Source: CAWGJF01 sp963715745
GTDB lineage: Bacteria; Bacteroidota; Ignavibacteria; Ignavibacteriales; Ignavibacteriaceae
Length of the DNA: 64,000 bases
Direction of reading: 5' to 3'
Assembly (NCBI GenBank): GCA_963715745.1
Contig: OY970271.1
Location: 1,240,001 to 1,304,000, forward strand
Each line of letters begins with the position of its first letter. Position 1 is the first letter of the stretch. The position numbers and the translations under genes are program-made. Below, in pieces: positions 48,428-57,529 of this stretch. The notes below the pieces were generated by a model that had not been told where the DNA came from, did not search any database, and was given only the letters and a program-made list of their open reading frames with translations.

Positions 48428-49549
48428 TTAAAGCAAAGCAAAAACTTTTCCCGGCAGTTGTTTAATCATTCCTTTAAATTCAAGTGAGAGTAAATGAACA
48501 AGGCAATCAGAAGTGCTTAGGCTGGTAAGTGATGCAATTTTATCAATTTGCATAGGTTCGTTACTTAATACATTAATAATTTTCTCTTCGAACAAATTTA
48601 AGCCAATTTGTTTCTTAGGAATATTTTTACCCAATACTGGTTTTAATTTTAATTCAAGATTTAATAGAACATCTTCCGCATTCCTGATTAAAGTCGCTTC
48701 TCCTTTATGAATAAGAAGATTTGTTCCATCACTCTGTTTAATTCCAACATTTCCGGGTACAGCAAAAACTTCCCGGTTCTGATCAATGGCAAACTCGGCA
48801 GTTTGCATAGCGCCGCCTGCAATTCCGGTTTCAACTATTAGCACACCAAGACTTAAACCTGAAATTAATCTGTTTCTTTTAGGAAAATTTTGTGCATCAG
48901 GTTTTGTCCCAAGATTATACTCAGAAATGATAACTCCGTTTTCTGAAATCTGTTCAAACAATTTTTTATTTTCTGGTGGATATACTACATCAAGTCCGGA
49001 TCCAATCACAGCTATTGTTCTACCTTCATTTTTTATGCTTGTAGAATGAGCAATCGAATCAATCCCTCTTGCCAAACCACTAACTGTTGTTATTTGTTGT
49101 CTTGCAAACTCTGATACAATTTTTTCAGCCTGAACTTTTCCATAATTTGTTGGCATTCTTGTACCGACAACAGCAATTGAATAATCATCTCTTTCAGAAA
49201 AATTTCCTTTAACTTCTAAAAGTAAAGGCGGGTCATAAATCTTTTTCAAAATAGATGGGTATTCTTTATCCCAAATAGAAACAATCCGTGCGTTAAGTTT
49301 TTTGAGATTTGATAATTCTTTATCAACAAGACTTTCGATTTCATTCCTATTCTTTTGTGAAGAACAAATTCGTTTTGCCAGGTTTGTAGAAATACCTTCA
49401 ACAGATAAAAGAGATTGGTAATCAGCTGAGAGTACACTTTTTGTTGTTTTAAATTTTGAAAGTAACGCCCTGATTTTTCCAGGACCTATTCCTTCTACTG
49501 ATAGAAGAAGAAAAATGTCGGTAAGTTGTTCAAATGAAAGCTTACTCAA
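48428..49549 (-). CDS. dprA: DNA-processing protein DprA
   Basis: 373 residues from a TTG start (MSKLSFEQ). An N-terminal HhH-like region (SVEGIGPGKIRALLSKF) precedes the Rossmann-like DprA fold: AVVGTRMPTNYG, VSGLARGIDSIAH, AVIGSGLDVVYPPEN, FPKRNRLISGLS, VIVETGIAGGAMQTAEFA and FAVPGNVG. A C-terminal winged helix completes it. It loads RecA on incoming single-stranded DNA, implying transformation potential. It lies 16 bases after the EutN-like gene on the same strand. Confidence 0.95.
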   Translation of the reverse strand: MSKLSFEQLTDIFLLLSVEGIGPGKIRALLSKFKTTKSVLSADYQSLLSVEGISTNLAKRICSSQKNRNEIESLVDKELSNLKKLNARIVSIWDKEYPSILKKIYDPPLLLEVKGNFSERDDYSIAVVGTRMPTNYGKVQAEKIVSEFARQQITTVSGLARGIDSIAHSTSIKNEGRTIAVIGSGLDVVYPPENKKLFEQISENGVIISEYNLGTKPDAQNFPKRNRLISGLSLGVLIVETGIAGGAMQTAEFAIDQNREVFAVPGNVGIKQSDGTNLLIHKGEATLIRNAEDVLLNLELKLKPVLGKNIPKKQIGLNLFEEKIINVLSNEPMQIDKIASLTSLSTSDCLVHLLSLEFKGMIKQLPGKVFALL

Positions 49550-49565
49550 AATTACAAGTAGTTTT

Positions 49566-49850
49566 TTAAGAAGTGCTGGAATTTACTTCAATTGAATCTA
49601 CAACTGCAACTATAATAGAATGAGCGGGAGTAGTTTTATTACCAAGGATTTGTTGAACAGCTTTCCCTTCCTGTACAAGTAATACTGTATCGCCTATTCC
49701 TGCATCAACTGTATCAAGTGCTACTACATCCTTTTTGCCAATTTTTTTGCCATTCAAGTCTGTTGGATGAACAATTAAAAGTTTATGTCCGATAAGATTT
49801 TTGTCTTTTTGAGTTGAAACAAGATTGCCTTTAACAATTGCTAATTTCAA
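49566..49850 (-). CDS. EutN/CcmL-family microcompartment vertex protein, stand-alone
   Basis: 94 residues, full-length for the family. MKLAIVKGNLVSTQKDKNLIGHKL is the conserved start, then LLIVHPTD, VALDTVDAGIGDTVLLVQEGKAVQ and TTPAHSIIVAVVDSIE. These proteins form the pentameric vertices of bacterial microcompartments. No BMC hexamer shell gene or signature enzyme is seen in this window, so it may serve a distant locus or a different role. TTG start overlaps the stop of the DUF3098 gene. Confidence 0.88.
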   Translation of the reverse strand: MKLAIVKGNLVSTQKDKNLIGHKLLIVHPTDLNGKKIGKKDVVALDTVDAGIGDTVLLVQEGKAVQQILGNKTTPAHSIIVAVVDSIEVNSSTS

Positions 49851-50128
49851 TTTTGCTCTGCTTTATTCTCATCACTTTGATTTTTTTTACCAGAGAAGAT
49901 TGACAGAGGGAAAATCAACAGGTAAGCAATTCCCAGAATAATGGGTGAAAACACTAAAGAAGATGTGCTGTTCCATTTTCCATCAGACATGACCAGGTAC
50001 CCAACAACCAATGTAATTATACCGGCAAAAAGTAAAATATAATTTTTCTTTGCCCAATAAATATTAAATGGAGAAACCCATTTTTTCTTTACTTGTTTTG
50101 AAGATTTTCTTTGTACTTTTTTTGCCAT
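49847..50128 (-). CDS. DUF3098 small membrane protein
   Basis: 93 residues. A Lys-rich start, then PFNIYWAKKNYILLFAGIITLVVGYLVMSDG and a second helix (LVFSPIILGIAYLLIFPLSIF) with a charged tail. The Asn-Tyr-x2-Phe-hydrophobic pattern followed by GYxLMSGG-like residues is the DUF3098 family of Bacteroidota. Function unknown. It is the first gene of a minus-strand DUF3098-eutN-dprA set. Confidence 0.7.
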   Translation of the reverse strand: MAKKVQRKSSKQVKKKWVSPFNIYWAKKNYILLFAGIITLVVGYLVMSDGKWNSTSSLVFSPIILGIAYLLIFPLSIFSGKKNQSDENKAEQN

Positions 50129-50144
50129 AATAAAACTCCGGTTT

Positions 50145-50184
50145 AAAAAATTAAAAAGCCCAGCGATGGGGGGACCACTGGGCT
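50145..50184 (-). terminator. Rho-independent terminator for the 82-residue gene (minus strand)
   Basis: AGCCCAG (50157-50163) and CTGGGCT (50178-50184) form a 7-bp GC-rich stem, with an inner TGG/CCA pairing. On the minus strand the stem is followed by TTTTTAATTTTTT (50145-50157), the expected T-tract. Confidence 0.75.
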
Positions 50185-50185
50185 C

Positions 50186-50230
50186 GACTCTAATATTTCA
50201 AAGGGCAGGGGAGAACCCTTTGAAAGAGTC
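50186..50230 (-). other. Second strong intergenic hairpin next to the terminator
   Basis: TTTCAAAGGG (50196-50205) pairs perfectly with CCCTTTGAAA (50216-50225), extended after a small bulge by GACTC (50186-50190) with GAGTC (50226-50230). On the minus strand it lies between the 82-residue gene stop and the terminator, so it would be part of that transcript's 3' end. It is unusually stable for this AT-rich region. Confidence 0.65.
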
Positions 50231-50272
50231 ATAAGCAATATAAATCCGAATAAAGTATTTGTCAAGTGTCAA

Positions 50273-50521
50273 TTATTTAGTAATCTGGTATACTATCTTG
50301 CGAATTGTATCGAATTGCAGGTATGGATAATCTTCACGGATAGTATCTATTGCATCACCTGCACTTACTTTACCAGCTCTTAATTGTTTGAACTTCTTGC
50401 GAATCTGATAATCTCTTACAGCTTTATCATCAATAAGTCCCTGAGCTTCAAGAAGTTCGTAAATCTCGTCACTAATTAAATCGGAGAGAGGGTTATTAAT
50501 TTGCGCTTTTATTTCCTTCAT
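50273..50521 (-). CDS. Conserved-looking hypothetical protein (82 residues)
   Basis: 82 residues with a good ribosome site (reading AAGGAAGG on the minus strand). Mainly alpha-helical and charged: LSDLISDEIYELLEAQGLID, DKAVRDYQIRKKFKQLRAGK, VSAGDAIDTIREDYPYLQFD, TIRKIVYQI. No family recognised; the pattern resembles a small helical DNA-binding or regulatory domain, which is speculation. Flanked on both sides by structured RNA-like hairpins. Confidence 0.7.
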   Translation of the reverse strand: MKEIKAQINNPLSDLISDEIYELLEAQGLIDDKAVRDYQIRKKFKQLRAGKVSAGDAIDTIREDYPYLQFDTIRKIVYQITK

Positions 50522-50896
50522 CTTAACCTTCCTTCTTTTGTTGATGGAAATCTTTACCTGATTATAGTATCAATTCTTTAGTACTAACACCTCCGAAAAA
50601 AGTTCCGTAAATATACCCTTTAAAAACAAAAAAACCGACCAGAGTAATTCCCGTAATCGGCAAAGATTTGCTACTCTGGTAAAATAAAAATAATTTTATT
50701 CCTTAAACCTGTAGCAAATTGACTATAATGTTTTCCCTTGTTTAATTATCTTTGTTTCATCAAAAATAGAAAAAATATTGTTAAAGTCAAACCTAAATTA
50801 AAAACAAAATATGGTAATCGCAGCCTGATTTACTTATAAATTATATAGAATTAGTAACTTATAAGTTAATTTTTTCAAACATTAGAATATTATTAA
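50522..50896. other. 375-base intergenic region with a hairpin-terminated candidate minus-strand RNA
   Basis: No protein gene is seen. ACCAGAGTA (50638-50646) and TACTCTGGT (50672-50680) form a 9-bp stem with a 25-base loop that contains a small GCAAA/TTTGC hairpin. On the minus strand the stem is followed by CGG and TTTTTTT, so it looks like the end of a minus-strand transcript, yet no minus-strand gene lies upstream of it. The rest is AT-rich, and the promoter of the Wzz-like gene should lie near 50820-50890. Confidence 0.5.
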
Positions 50897-52078
50897 ATGG
50901 AAAAAGAAAATAAAGTTGATTTGTTAGATTATTTTGTCATTTTAGTAAAATGGAAAAAGTTATTCATATTGATTTTGATTCCGACCTTAGTGATTACCTA
51001 CTTGGCTATTTACTTTTTAATTGACGAACAATATGATGCTGATGCTTTAATAGTCCCTGCTGAGGATCAATCTCTTGGTGGGATTTCCTCACTTTTAAGT
51101 GGACTGGGAAATAATCTTCCATTTGATATTGGAGGTGGGAACATTACCCAAGATATGAATCTTTATTATACTATTATATATAGTCGAACAAACTTAATGA
51201 AGATCATTGACAAGTTTGATCTAGTCAATGTTTATAATTTGAATAAAAATGATAAAGATTATTTGGAGCAGGCTTTAAGAATTCTTGGTAACGGTATAAA
51301 TGCAAATGAAACCGACAATATGGCATATCAAATTGAAGTAACTGCAAAATCTCCTGAATTAGCAGCCAACATAACTAACTATATAGTTGAGTTATTGATT
51401 AACAAGATTATTGAGTTACGAACCCAGAAATCCAAAAACAATAGAATATTTCTTGAGAATAGAATTTTAGAAATTAGAACAAATCTAACTGCAAGTGAAG
51501 ATTCTTTAATGGTATTTCAGAAAAAATCAGGTATTATTTATCCAGAAGAACAATTTAAAGGAATAGTAACAGCATATACAGAACTTGAAACAAACTTAAT
51601 CACCAAACAAATTCAAAAATCAATAATGGAGGAATTGAAAGGTAAGGATTCGCCTTCGGCAAAAAACCTGGAATTAGAAGTTACTAAGTTCGAAAATAAG
51701 CTGAGGGAAATGAGAGTGAAGGGTGATACAGAAGGAGTAATACCTTCCTTGAAAAATCTTCCTAAAAATGCTACAGATTATGTCAGATATTATAGAGAAG
51801 TTGAAATTAATAATGCCATACTCCAATTCATTACTCCATTATATGAACAGGCTAAGCTTGAAGAGAAAAAAGATATTCCTTCGCTTCAAGTAATTGATTA
51901 TGCGGTACCGCCTGCAAAGAAAAGTTTCCCGCCGAGAACGATTTTTACACTCTTAATTACATTTGTAGTATTTCTTATTACATTTATTTTTATACTTTTT
52001 AAGGAAAATGAAAAATTACAGCGTTCAGTAAAGATGCAGTATATTAAAAAGAATTTTTTCAAGTGGCGAAGTAATTAA
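50897..52078 (+). CDS. Wzz/chain-length determinant family protein
   Basis: 393 residues. N-terminal VDLLDYFVILVKWKKLFILILIP membrane helix, periplasmic domain with coiled coil (roughly 150-290), and GNVR-like end: IPSLQVIDYAVPPAKKSFPPRT before the second helix FTLLITFVVFLITFIFILF. It should control polysaccharide chain length. No C-terminal tyrosine kinase is fused. First gene of the surface-glycan cluster that runs to the window end. Confidence 0.88.
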   Translation: MEKENKVDLLDYFVILVKWKKLFILILIPTLVITYLAIYFLIDEQYDADALIVPAEDQSLGGISSLLSGLGNNLPFDIGGGNITQDMNLYYTIIYSRTNLMKIIDKFDLVNVYNLNKNDKDYLEQALRILGNGINANETDNMAYQIEVTAKSPELAANITNYIVELLINKIIELRTQKSKNNRIFLENRILEIRTNLTASEDSLMVFQKKSGIIYPEEQFKGIVTAYTELETNLITKQIQKSIMEELKGKDSPSAKNLELEVTKFENKLREMRVKGDTEGVIPSLKNLPKNATDYVRYYREVEINNAILQFITPLYEQAKLEEKKDIPSLQVIDYAVPPAKKSFPPRTIFTLLITFVVFLITFIFILFKENEKLQRSVKMQYIKKNFFKWRSN

Positions 52079-52194
52079 TAGTGATAATAAGTATTACAAA
52101 TTTGTATAAAAGACTGGATTTGATTTTTCTTGCCTATTCATCCTAACATGTTAATTTGTAATCAAAATTACATTTTCATTTTGAGAATCATATT

Positions 52195-53634
52195 GTGATT
52201 GGAAGTAATCATGCTTACCGTGGCATTTTCTGGTCGGCAATTTCGCGTGTGACTAGCCAATTATTGCAATTTACCACATTAATTATTCTTGCTCGTTTAC
52301 TTGATCCTAAAGAATTTGGTTTAATCACTTCGTCAGTTGTGGTTATAGGATTTCTGAATATATTCAGAGATTTGGGAATTTCCTCCGCTATAATTCAAAA
52401 AGCATCAATTAGCGAAGAATTAATTAATACCTTGTTCTGGGTTGTACTTTTGATAGGAATTAGCCTGAATCTTTTGTTATTTCTAGTCGCACCACAAATT
52501 GCTGATTTTTATAATGCACCAAAAATAACTGATTTACTAAGAGTTTTATCTTTTAGCTTTACAATTTCCAGTTCAACAATTTTACACCAATCATTGTTGG
52601 AAAGAGAACTAAAATTTAAACAATTAGCAAATTATGAAATAATTTCAATAGCAATAGGTTCTATTAGTGGTATATCGGCAGCTTATATGGGTTACGGTGT
52701 ATGGAGTTTAATAATTCAGATGTTTATGAATGTAACGACTCTTTCCTTTCTTCTATGGTTAAGAAGTGATTTTAAACCTAAAATATTTTATTCAGGAAAA
52801 GAACTAAAATCAGTCTATAACTTTAGTCTAAATTTATCAGGATTTAACATTGTTAATTATTTTGTACGTAATGCTGATTATGTATTAATTCAGAAGTATT
52901 TAGGGGAGGTACAGCTTGGATTTTATAATATTGCATATAGAATTATGTTGTATCCTCTTCAAAATATTACGGCAGTTTTTTCCCGAGTGATGTTTCCATA
53001 TTATTCAAAGCTACAGAATGATTTTGTGAATTTTCGAAAAATGTATATTGACTTTGTAAATAACATAGCATTTATATCTTTTCCTTTGATGTTATGGATT
53101 ATAGCTGTGGGAGATATATTAATCGTGGCTTTGTTTGGTGAAAAATGGAGCCCTATTATTCCACTTGTTATGGTTCTTGCTCCAATTGGTATGGTTCAGT
53201 CAATTTATACTCCAGCCGGAACAATTTTCCAGGCAACCGGAAGAACAGATATATGGTTTAAATGGGGAATTTTTACGGGAATTATTTTTATCTCATCATT
53301 TGTAATTGGGTTAAAATGGGGTGTGCTAGGTGTGGCTATTGGTTACCTAATAGCAAATTTAATTACTTTGTATCCAGGAATGATGCTTTCGTTTAGACTT
53401 ATTAATCTTTCAATTTCAGAATTTATTTTAAGCTTTAAAAAAACATTCTTGATAAGTATTACAATGTTTATTTTAGTTTATGTAGTGAAGATATTCTTAG
53501 CTAAATATATTGCACAAGTTGAATTATTAATTATTTTGATTGTATTATCAATTGGTTTTTATATAACGTTGAGTTTTAGATACAACAGAAAAAGAATTGA
53601 TGACTTATTTTCAATAATAAAAGGTCATCAATGA
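52195..53634 (+). CDS. Lipopolysaccharide/oligosaccharide flippase (Wzx-like, MOP family)
   Basis: 479 residues from a GTG start, about fourteen helices. ISRVTSQLLQFTTLIILARLLDPKEFGLI and the later QKYLGEVQLGFYNIAYRIMLYPLQNI are typical of WzxC/PST-type flippases. It would move undecaprenyl-linked repeat units across the inner membrane. It follows the Wzz-like gene after 116 bases and precedes the polymerase/ligase. Confidence 0.9.
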   Translation: MIGSNHAYRGIFWSAISRVTSQLLQFTTLIILARLLDPKEFGLITSSVVVIGFLNIFRDLGISSAIIQKASISEELINTLFWVVLLIGISLNLLLFLVAPQIADFYNAPKITDLLRVLSFSFTISSSTILHQSLLERELKFKQLANYEIISIAIGSISGISAAYMGYGVWSLIIQMFMNVTTLSFLLWLRSDFKPKIFYSGKELKSVYNFSLNLSGFNIVNYFVRNADYVLIQKYLGEVQLGFYNIAYRIMLYPLQNITAVFSRVMFPYYSKLQNDFVNFRKMYIDFVNNIAFISFPLMLWIIAVGDILIVALFGEKWSPIIPLVMVLAPIGMVQSIYTPAGTIFQATGRTDIWFKWGIFTGIIFISSFVIGLKWGVLGVAIGYLIANLITLYPGMMLSFRLINLSISEFILSFKKTFLISITMFILVYVVKIFLAKYIAQVELLIILIVLSIGFYITLSFRYNRKRIDDLFSIIKGHQ

Positions 53635-53727
53635 AGTCTATTTTTATTTAAAGTAAAAATAAATTTCCTATAAATTTTGCAACTCATTATTAAGTAATCC
53701 TGAAAATCGGATTAAATTAAATACTTT

Positions 53728-55125
53728 ATGTATTCATTCAGTAAAAAAGAAATGTCATCCAAAGAGATTATATATCTCTTCATGATATTGACCATAAGTA
53801 TTTGTATACAGGTTATGCTTATTAAATTATCCCCCAAATATGCTCTATTGGGTATAATATTTTTTAATCTTGTACTTATTACCTTACTCTTTTATGAAAA
53901 ATATTTTAATGATTTTTCTGTTTATTTATTAATTATTAACTTTTTACCATTACTGATACTTAATAATTATATTCACTATGAGTTTAAGTTTGAACTACTT
54001 AGCTTAATCCCGATATATGTACTTATCTTTCTTTCAATCTTTAAATTTGTTTTTAGCGAAGAACATTTCTCTTACAAGGTAGGGTATCTTGAATTTCCTA
54101 TAATATTAATTGTTATTTATTTCGGAATAAATGCATTAGTTGCCATATCAGGGGGTAAAAGTACCACGTTTGTTGTTAATGAATTTTTCCATTTCCTTTT
54201 ATATCTAACGATCATACCTGTTCTATATTTAATTAATAAACGAGACAAATATTTAATTATTTTAAAATATTTATTGGTGGTTTCGATATTAGTTTCAATT
54301 GAATATGTGATTTATAATTATTTTATTATTGGTAAACGATTTGCAACTTTTCAATCAGGTTTTTTGCCTCTGGCTCTAAGTGTTATTGGGGCATATTTTT
54401 TATACAAAAAGGGGTTTGTTAAAAAAACACTTATATTTATTATACTTACTATCCTTATTGCTGGCACATTTGTTACCCTTACAAGAACTCTGTGGGCAAC
54501 TTCTCTTTTCTCTCTTTTATTAGTAATAATAATTTATTTAAAAATTCAAAATAAGTTAACATTTAGTAAATCAATATTTATAGCATTAATGCTAATCATT
54601 CCTGTTATTTTGATTAAGGATTCAATTCAGCAAACGCAGGTGAAACCAATGAAAACTGAGTCCACTGAATATAGAACACAATCGATCTCTAAACCTTTAG
54701 AAGATTCATCCTTTCTTATGAGAGTTGAATTAGGATATTATGCAATTGAAAGATTTATAAGTAGTCCAATTATTGGAAAAGGGTTAGGAGATTTTGTTAG
54801 ATATAAAATCTTTGTAGACACTAAAATGCCGATCAATTATTTAGATAGTACTTGGCTCTATTTACTTTGGAAAGGAGGGATTATTGGATTTCTTTTATTT
54901 GGTTGGTTGTATTTTCGTTTTTTAAAGTCTGCATTCTTTGTTCTACGGAATTCTCAGAATATTCATGCAAAAGCCATTAGCTTAGGTTTAATTGCTGGAT
55001 TTATTGGATTGATTTTCCTTGGAATTTTATCTCCATTGCTAATAAAATATAAAAGCAATGTATTAATTGCATTCTTGTTTGCATATATTGAATTTGAACG
55101 ACTAGAAATAATCTCGGAACACTAA
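53728..55125 (+). CDS. O-antigen ligase/polymerase family membrane protein (Wzy-like)
   Basis: 465 residues, eleven or twelve helices with a large extracytoplasmic loop containing SSFLMRVELGYYAIERFISS, PIIGKGLGDFVRYK and YLDSTWLYLLWKGGIIGFLL, the pattern of Wzy_C/WaaL proteins (a conserved loop with His/Arg and a following N/D-x-x-L...GG/G-I-x-G helix). It either polymerises repeat units or ligates the glycan to lipid A. Sequence alone does not decide which. Confidence 0.82.
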   Translation: MYSFSKKEMSSKEIIYLFMILTISICIQVMLIKLSPKYALLGIIFFNLVLITLLFYEKYFNDFSVYLLIINFLPLLILNNYIHYEFKFELLSLIPIYVLIFLSIFKFVFSEEHFSYKVGYLEFPIILIVIYFGINALVAISGGKSTTFVVNEFFHFLLYLTIIPVLYLINKRDKYLIILKYLLVVSILVSIEYVIYNYFIIGKRFATFQSGFLPLALSVIGAYFLYKKGFVKKTLIFIILTILIAGTFVTLTRTLWATSLFSLLLVIIIYLKIQNKLTFSKSIFIALMLIIPVILIKDSIQQTQVKPMKTESTEYRTQSISKPLEDSSFLMRVELGYYAIERFISSPIIGKGLGDFVRYKIFVDTKMPINYLDSTWLYLLWKGGIIGFLLFGWLYFRFLKSAFFVLRNSQNIHAKAISLGLIAGFIGLIFLGILSPLLIKYKSNVLIAFLFAYIEFERLEIISEH

Positions 55126-55160
55126 CTTTGTGAGCATCATTCCCTATTACTAACATTTAT

Positions 55161-56078
55161 ATGGAATTAAAATCTATTGAGATATCTATAATTATTGTAA
55201 ATTATAATTTAACTGAAAGTATCAGAAATTTATTAAATTCAATATTGCTTAATGTTAAAGGTATTAATTATGAAGTCATAGTAGTTGATAATAACTCACC
55301 AGACAGAACCATTGAAAACCTTCCATCTGAATTTCCTGACTTTAATTTTATTTTCTTAAATACGAATTATGGATTCGGTCATGGAAATAACGTTGGGTTC
55401 AGTAAATCAAGAGGCGAATATTTATTACTACTGAATCCTGATACCTATCTTATCGATAATTTGCCTTCCCAGTTGTATAAATTAGCCAAAGAAAATTCAG
55501 ACTTTGGAATTATAGGTCCAAAAATGATTTTTCCAGATGGAAGGTTCCAAATATCAACAGCAAAATTTCCGAACCTAAAGCAGGAAATTGGTCATTTTAC
55601 AGGATTAATAGGTCGGGCTTTATTAATTATTAATTTATTTAAGAATCGTTCATTCCATAAAAAACAATATTACAAAGTCGATTTCATTTTTGGATCTTGT
55701 ATGTTTGTTAAATCAAGTCTCTTTAAAGAATTGAATGGATTTGATGAAGATTATTTTTTATTTACTGAAGAAGTTGATTTATGCTATCGTACCTGGGAAA
55801 AAACGAAATATAAAGTTGTCTATTCATTTGCTCAAAAGATTGTTCATATTAAAAGCCTAGTAACAGGAAAAAATATGCCAGAAAGGTTAAAACTTGGGTA
55901 TGAAAGCAAACTTAAATTTTTCAAAAAACATTATTCAATTTACCGTGTTTTTGTGCTGAAAAATTTTATCATTTTGATGTCTGTTATTAAATATTTAACA
56001 TTATTATTGAGCAATAGTGAGGATAATAGTTATAAGAAAGCATACCTAAGTATTATTAAACATTATTTAAAAAACTAA
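55161..56078 (+). CDS. Family 2 glycosyltransferase
   Basis: 305 residues. GT-A fold with ISIIIVNYNLTESIRNLLNS, VVDNNSPDRT, NYGFGHGNNVGFSKSRGEYLLLLNPDTY and a later FGSCMFVKSSLFKELNGFDEDYFLFTEEVDLCYR (acceptor region with the catalytic Glu/Asp cluster). This is the rhamnosyltransferase-like subgroup. Sugar specificity is not predictable. Part of the polysaccharide cluster; starts 35 bases after the ligase. Confidence 0.9.
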   Translation: MELKSIEISIIIVNYNLTESIRNLLNSILLNVKGINYEVIVVDNNSPDRTIENLPSEFPDFNFIFLNTNYGFGHGNNVGFSKSRGEYLLLLNPDTYLIDNLPSQLYKLAKENSDFGIIGPKMIFPDGRFQISTAKFPNLKQEIGHFTGLIGRALLIINLFKNRSFHKKQYYKVDFIFGSCMFVKSSLFKELNGFDEDYFLFTEEVDLCYRTWEKTKYKVVYSFAQKIVHIKSLVTGKNMPERLKLGYESKLKFFKKHYSIYRVFVLKNFIILMSVIKYLTLLLSNSEDNSYKKAYLSIIKHYLKN

Positions 56079-56118
56079 ATTTTTGTTAGTGTAATTCTGT
56101 TTTAATTAATCAGATTTT

Positions 56119-57393
56119 ATGAGTAAAAGTGTTTTAATAGTTTCATCATTTTGGGGTGATGAAAAACATGTTGGAAATTATCGTATAGAAAGATTCATTA
56201 ATTGGTTTAAAAAACTGGGCTATGAAACAACAGTAATAAATTCTGGTTCACAAAGTAAATTTCAAGTATTTGACTGGGGTAATTTAATTACCGTTAAAAA
56301 TCCTCTTTCTAAAAATCGAAAACGTGTTTACAATAGGTTAAAAAATAAGTCGTTGTTGTCATTATTCCGTTCAATTTTAAGTAAACTTGTTTACTTTTGG
56401 GTTTTTATTCCAGACTCAAACATAATCTGGGCATTACTCGTTTCAAACAATAAAATAGTAAAAAAGTATGTTGATAAAAAAATAGATTTCATAATTTCGT
56501 CAAGTCCCCCTGAATCAAATCATATTGCTGCATTAATTCTTTCAAAAAAAATTAATGCCAAATTAATTGTTGATTTAAGAGATGGCTGGTTAGATGAACC
56601 ACTTAATCCGTACTTAAAAAAATATGCTATTAGACGTTTGATGGAAAGAATTCCAGAATATTTTGTTTATAAATATGCTGCTACAATATTTATAACTTCA
56701 AAGGAATGGGAAACAATACTTAGAGATAGAAATCCAGATTTAGTGAAACGAACTATGGTTTTAACAAATGCTTATCCAGTTAAGAAAAATTTTATAAATA
56801 GAACTCTTATAAAAAATGATATTCCGGATAGTATCTGTTTACTTCATTCTGGCAGATTTAGGCTTTCAAGCGGTTCCAGGCATCTTCCAATTTTGTTTGA
56901 TCCCATTATTCTTGCATCAAATAATTTCGAGTCAAATATTAAAATAACGTTACGCGGAGAATTTAGCAGTGATGATTTGAAAGATTTGGAAGCAATAAGA
57001 GAAAAATGCGACAAGAAAAAGATTGAAATTCTAAACCTTGAATTTATAGATAGAATATCATTGTTTAGTGAGATTGAAAGTATGGATGGCTTATTATTGC
57101 TCTCTACATCAAAATACGCTGTGCCTAGTAAATTATTTGAATATATTCCAACTGGTAAGCCATTGTTAGTAATGTGCCCCAAAGAAAGTGCAGTATGGAA
57201 TATATGTAATAGTCTTCAACAAGCGTTTTTATATGATTATACTCTTAGCAATGAAAATCAAATGATAAATGTTAATGTAATTTATGAGTTTTTTATAGCG
57301 TGTAAACTCAAAAACTACGAAGTTTCGATTCCAAAAGAATTTTCTGAAGATAATTTGTATTCGAAATTTAAAATGGAACTTATGGAAATATGA
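56119..57393 (+). CDS. Glycosyltransferase, GT4-like
   Basis: 424 residues, GT-B fold. N-terminus VLIVSSFWGDEKHVGNYRIERFINWFKKLGYETTVI, a central IISSSPPESNHIAALILSKK and LIVDLRDGWLDEP (typical of GT4-like capsular enzymes), and a C-terminal nucleotide-binding region MDGLLLLSTSKYAVPSKLFEYIPTGKPLL. Transfers a sugar during repeat-unit assembly. The 136 bases after it hold only a weak TTTGGTA/TACCAAA inverted repeat (57397-57429). Confidence 0.82.
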   Translation: MSKSVLIVSSFWGDEKHVGNYRIERFINWFKKLGYETTVINSGSQSKFQVFDWGNLITVKNPLSKNRKRVYNRLKNKSLLSLFRSILSKLVYFWVFIPDSNIIWALLVSNNKIVKKYVDKKIDFIISSSPPESNHIAALILSKKINAKLIVDLRDGWLDEPLNPYLKKYAIRRLMERIPEYFVYKYAATIFITSKEWETILRDRNPDLVKRTMVLTNAYPVKKNFINRTLIKNDIPDSICLLHSGRFRLSSGSRHLPILFDPIILASNNFESNIKITLRGEFSSDDLKDLEAIREKCDKKKIEILNLEFIDRISLFSEIESMDGLLLLSTSKYAVPSKLFEYIPTGKPLLVMCPKESAVWNICNSLQQAFLYDYTLSNENQMINVNVIYEFFIACKLKNYEVSIPKEFSEDNLYSKFKMELMEI

Positions 57394-57529
57394 GTCTTTG
57401 GTAGTTTTATTAAACTTTTTAATACCAAATTACTTAATTCTTATTCGATAGAGAAAGTTGGGCGTTTCAACCTAATACTAATTTGAATAACACAATTTTT
57501 AGAAAATCAAGCTACTAATCTATTTTCAT

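Noticed and set aside
57397..57429. TTTGGTA/TACCAAA inverted repeat after the GT4-like gene as a terminator
   Set aside because: The arms are weak, the loop is about 20 bases and no T-tract follows, so it is not called.
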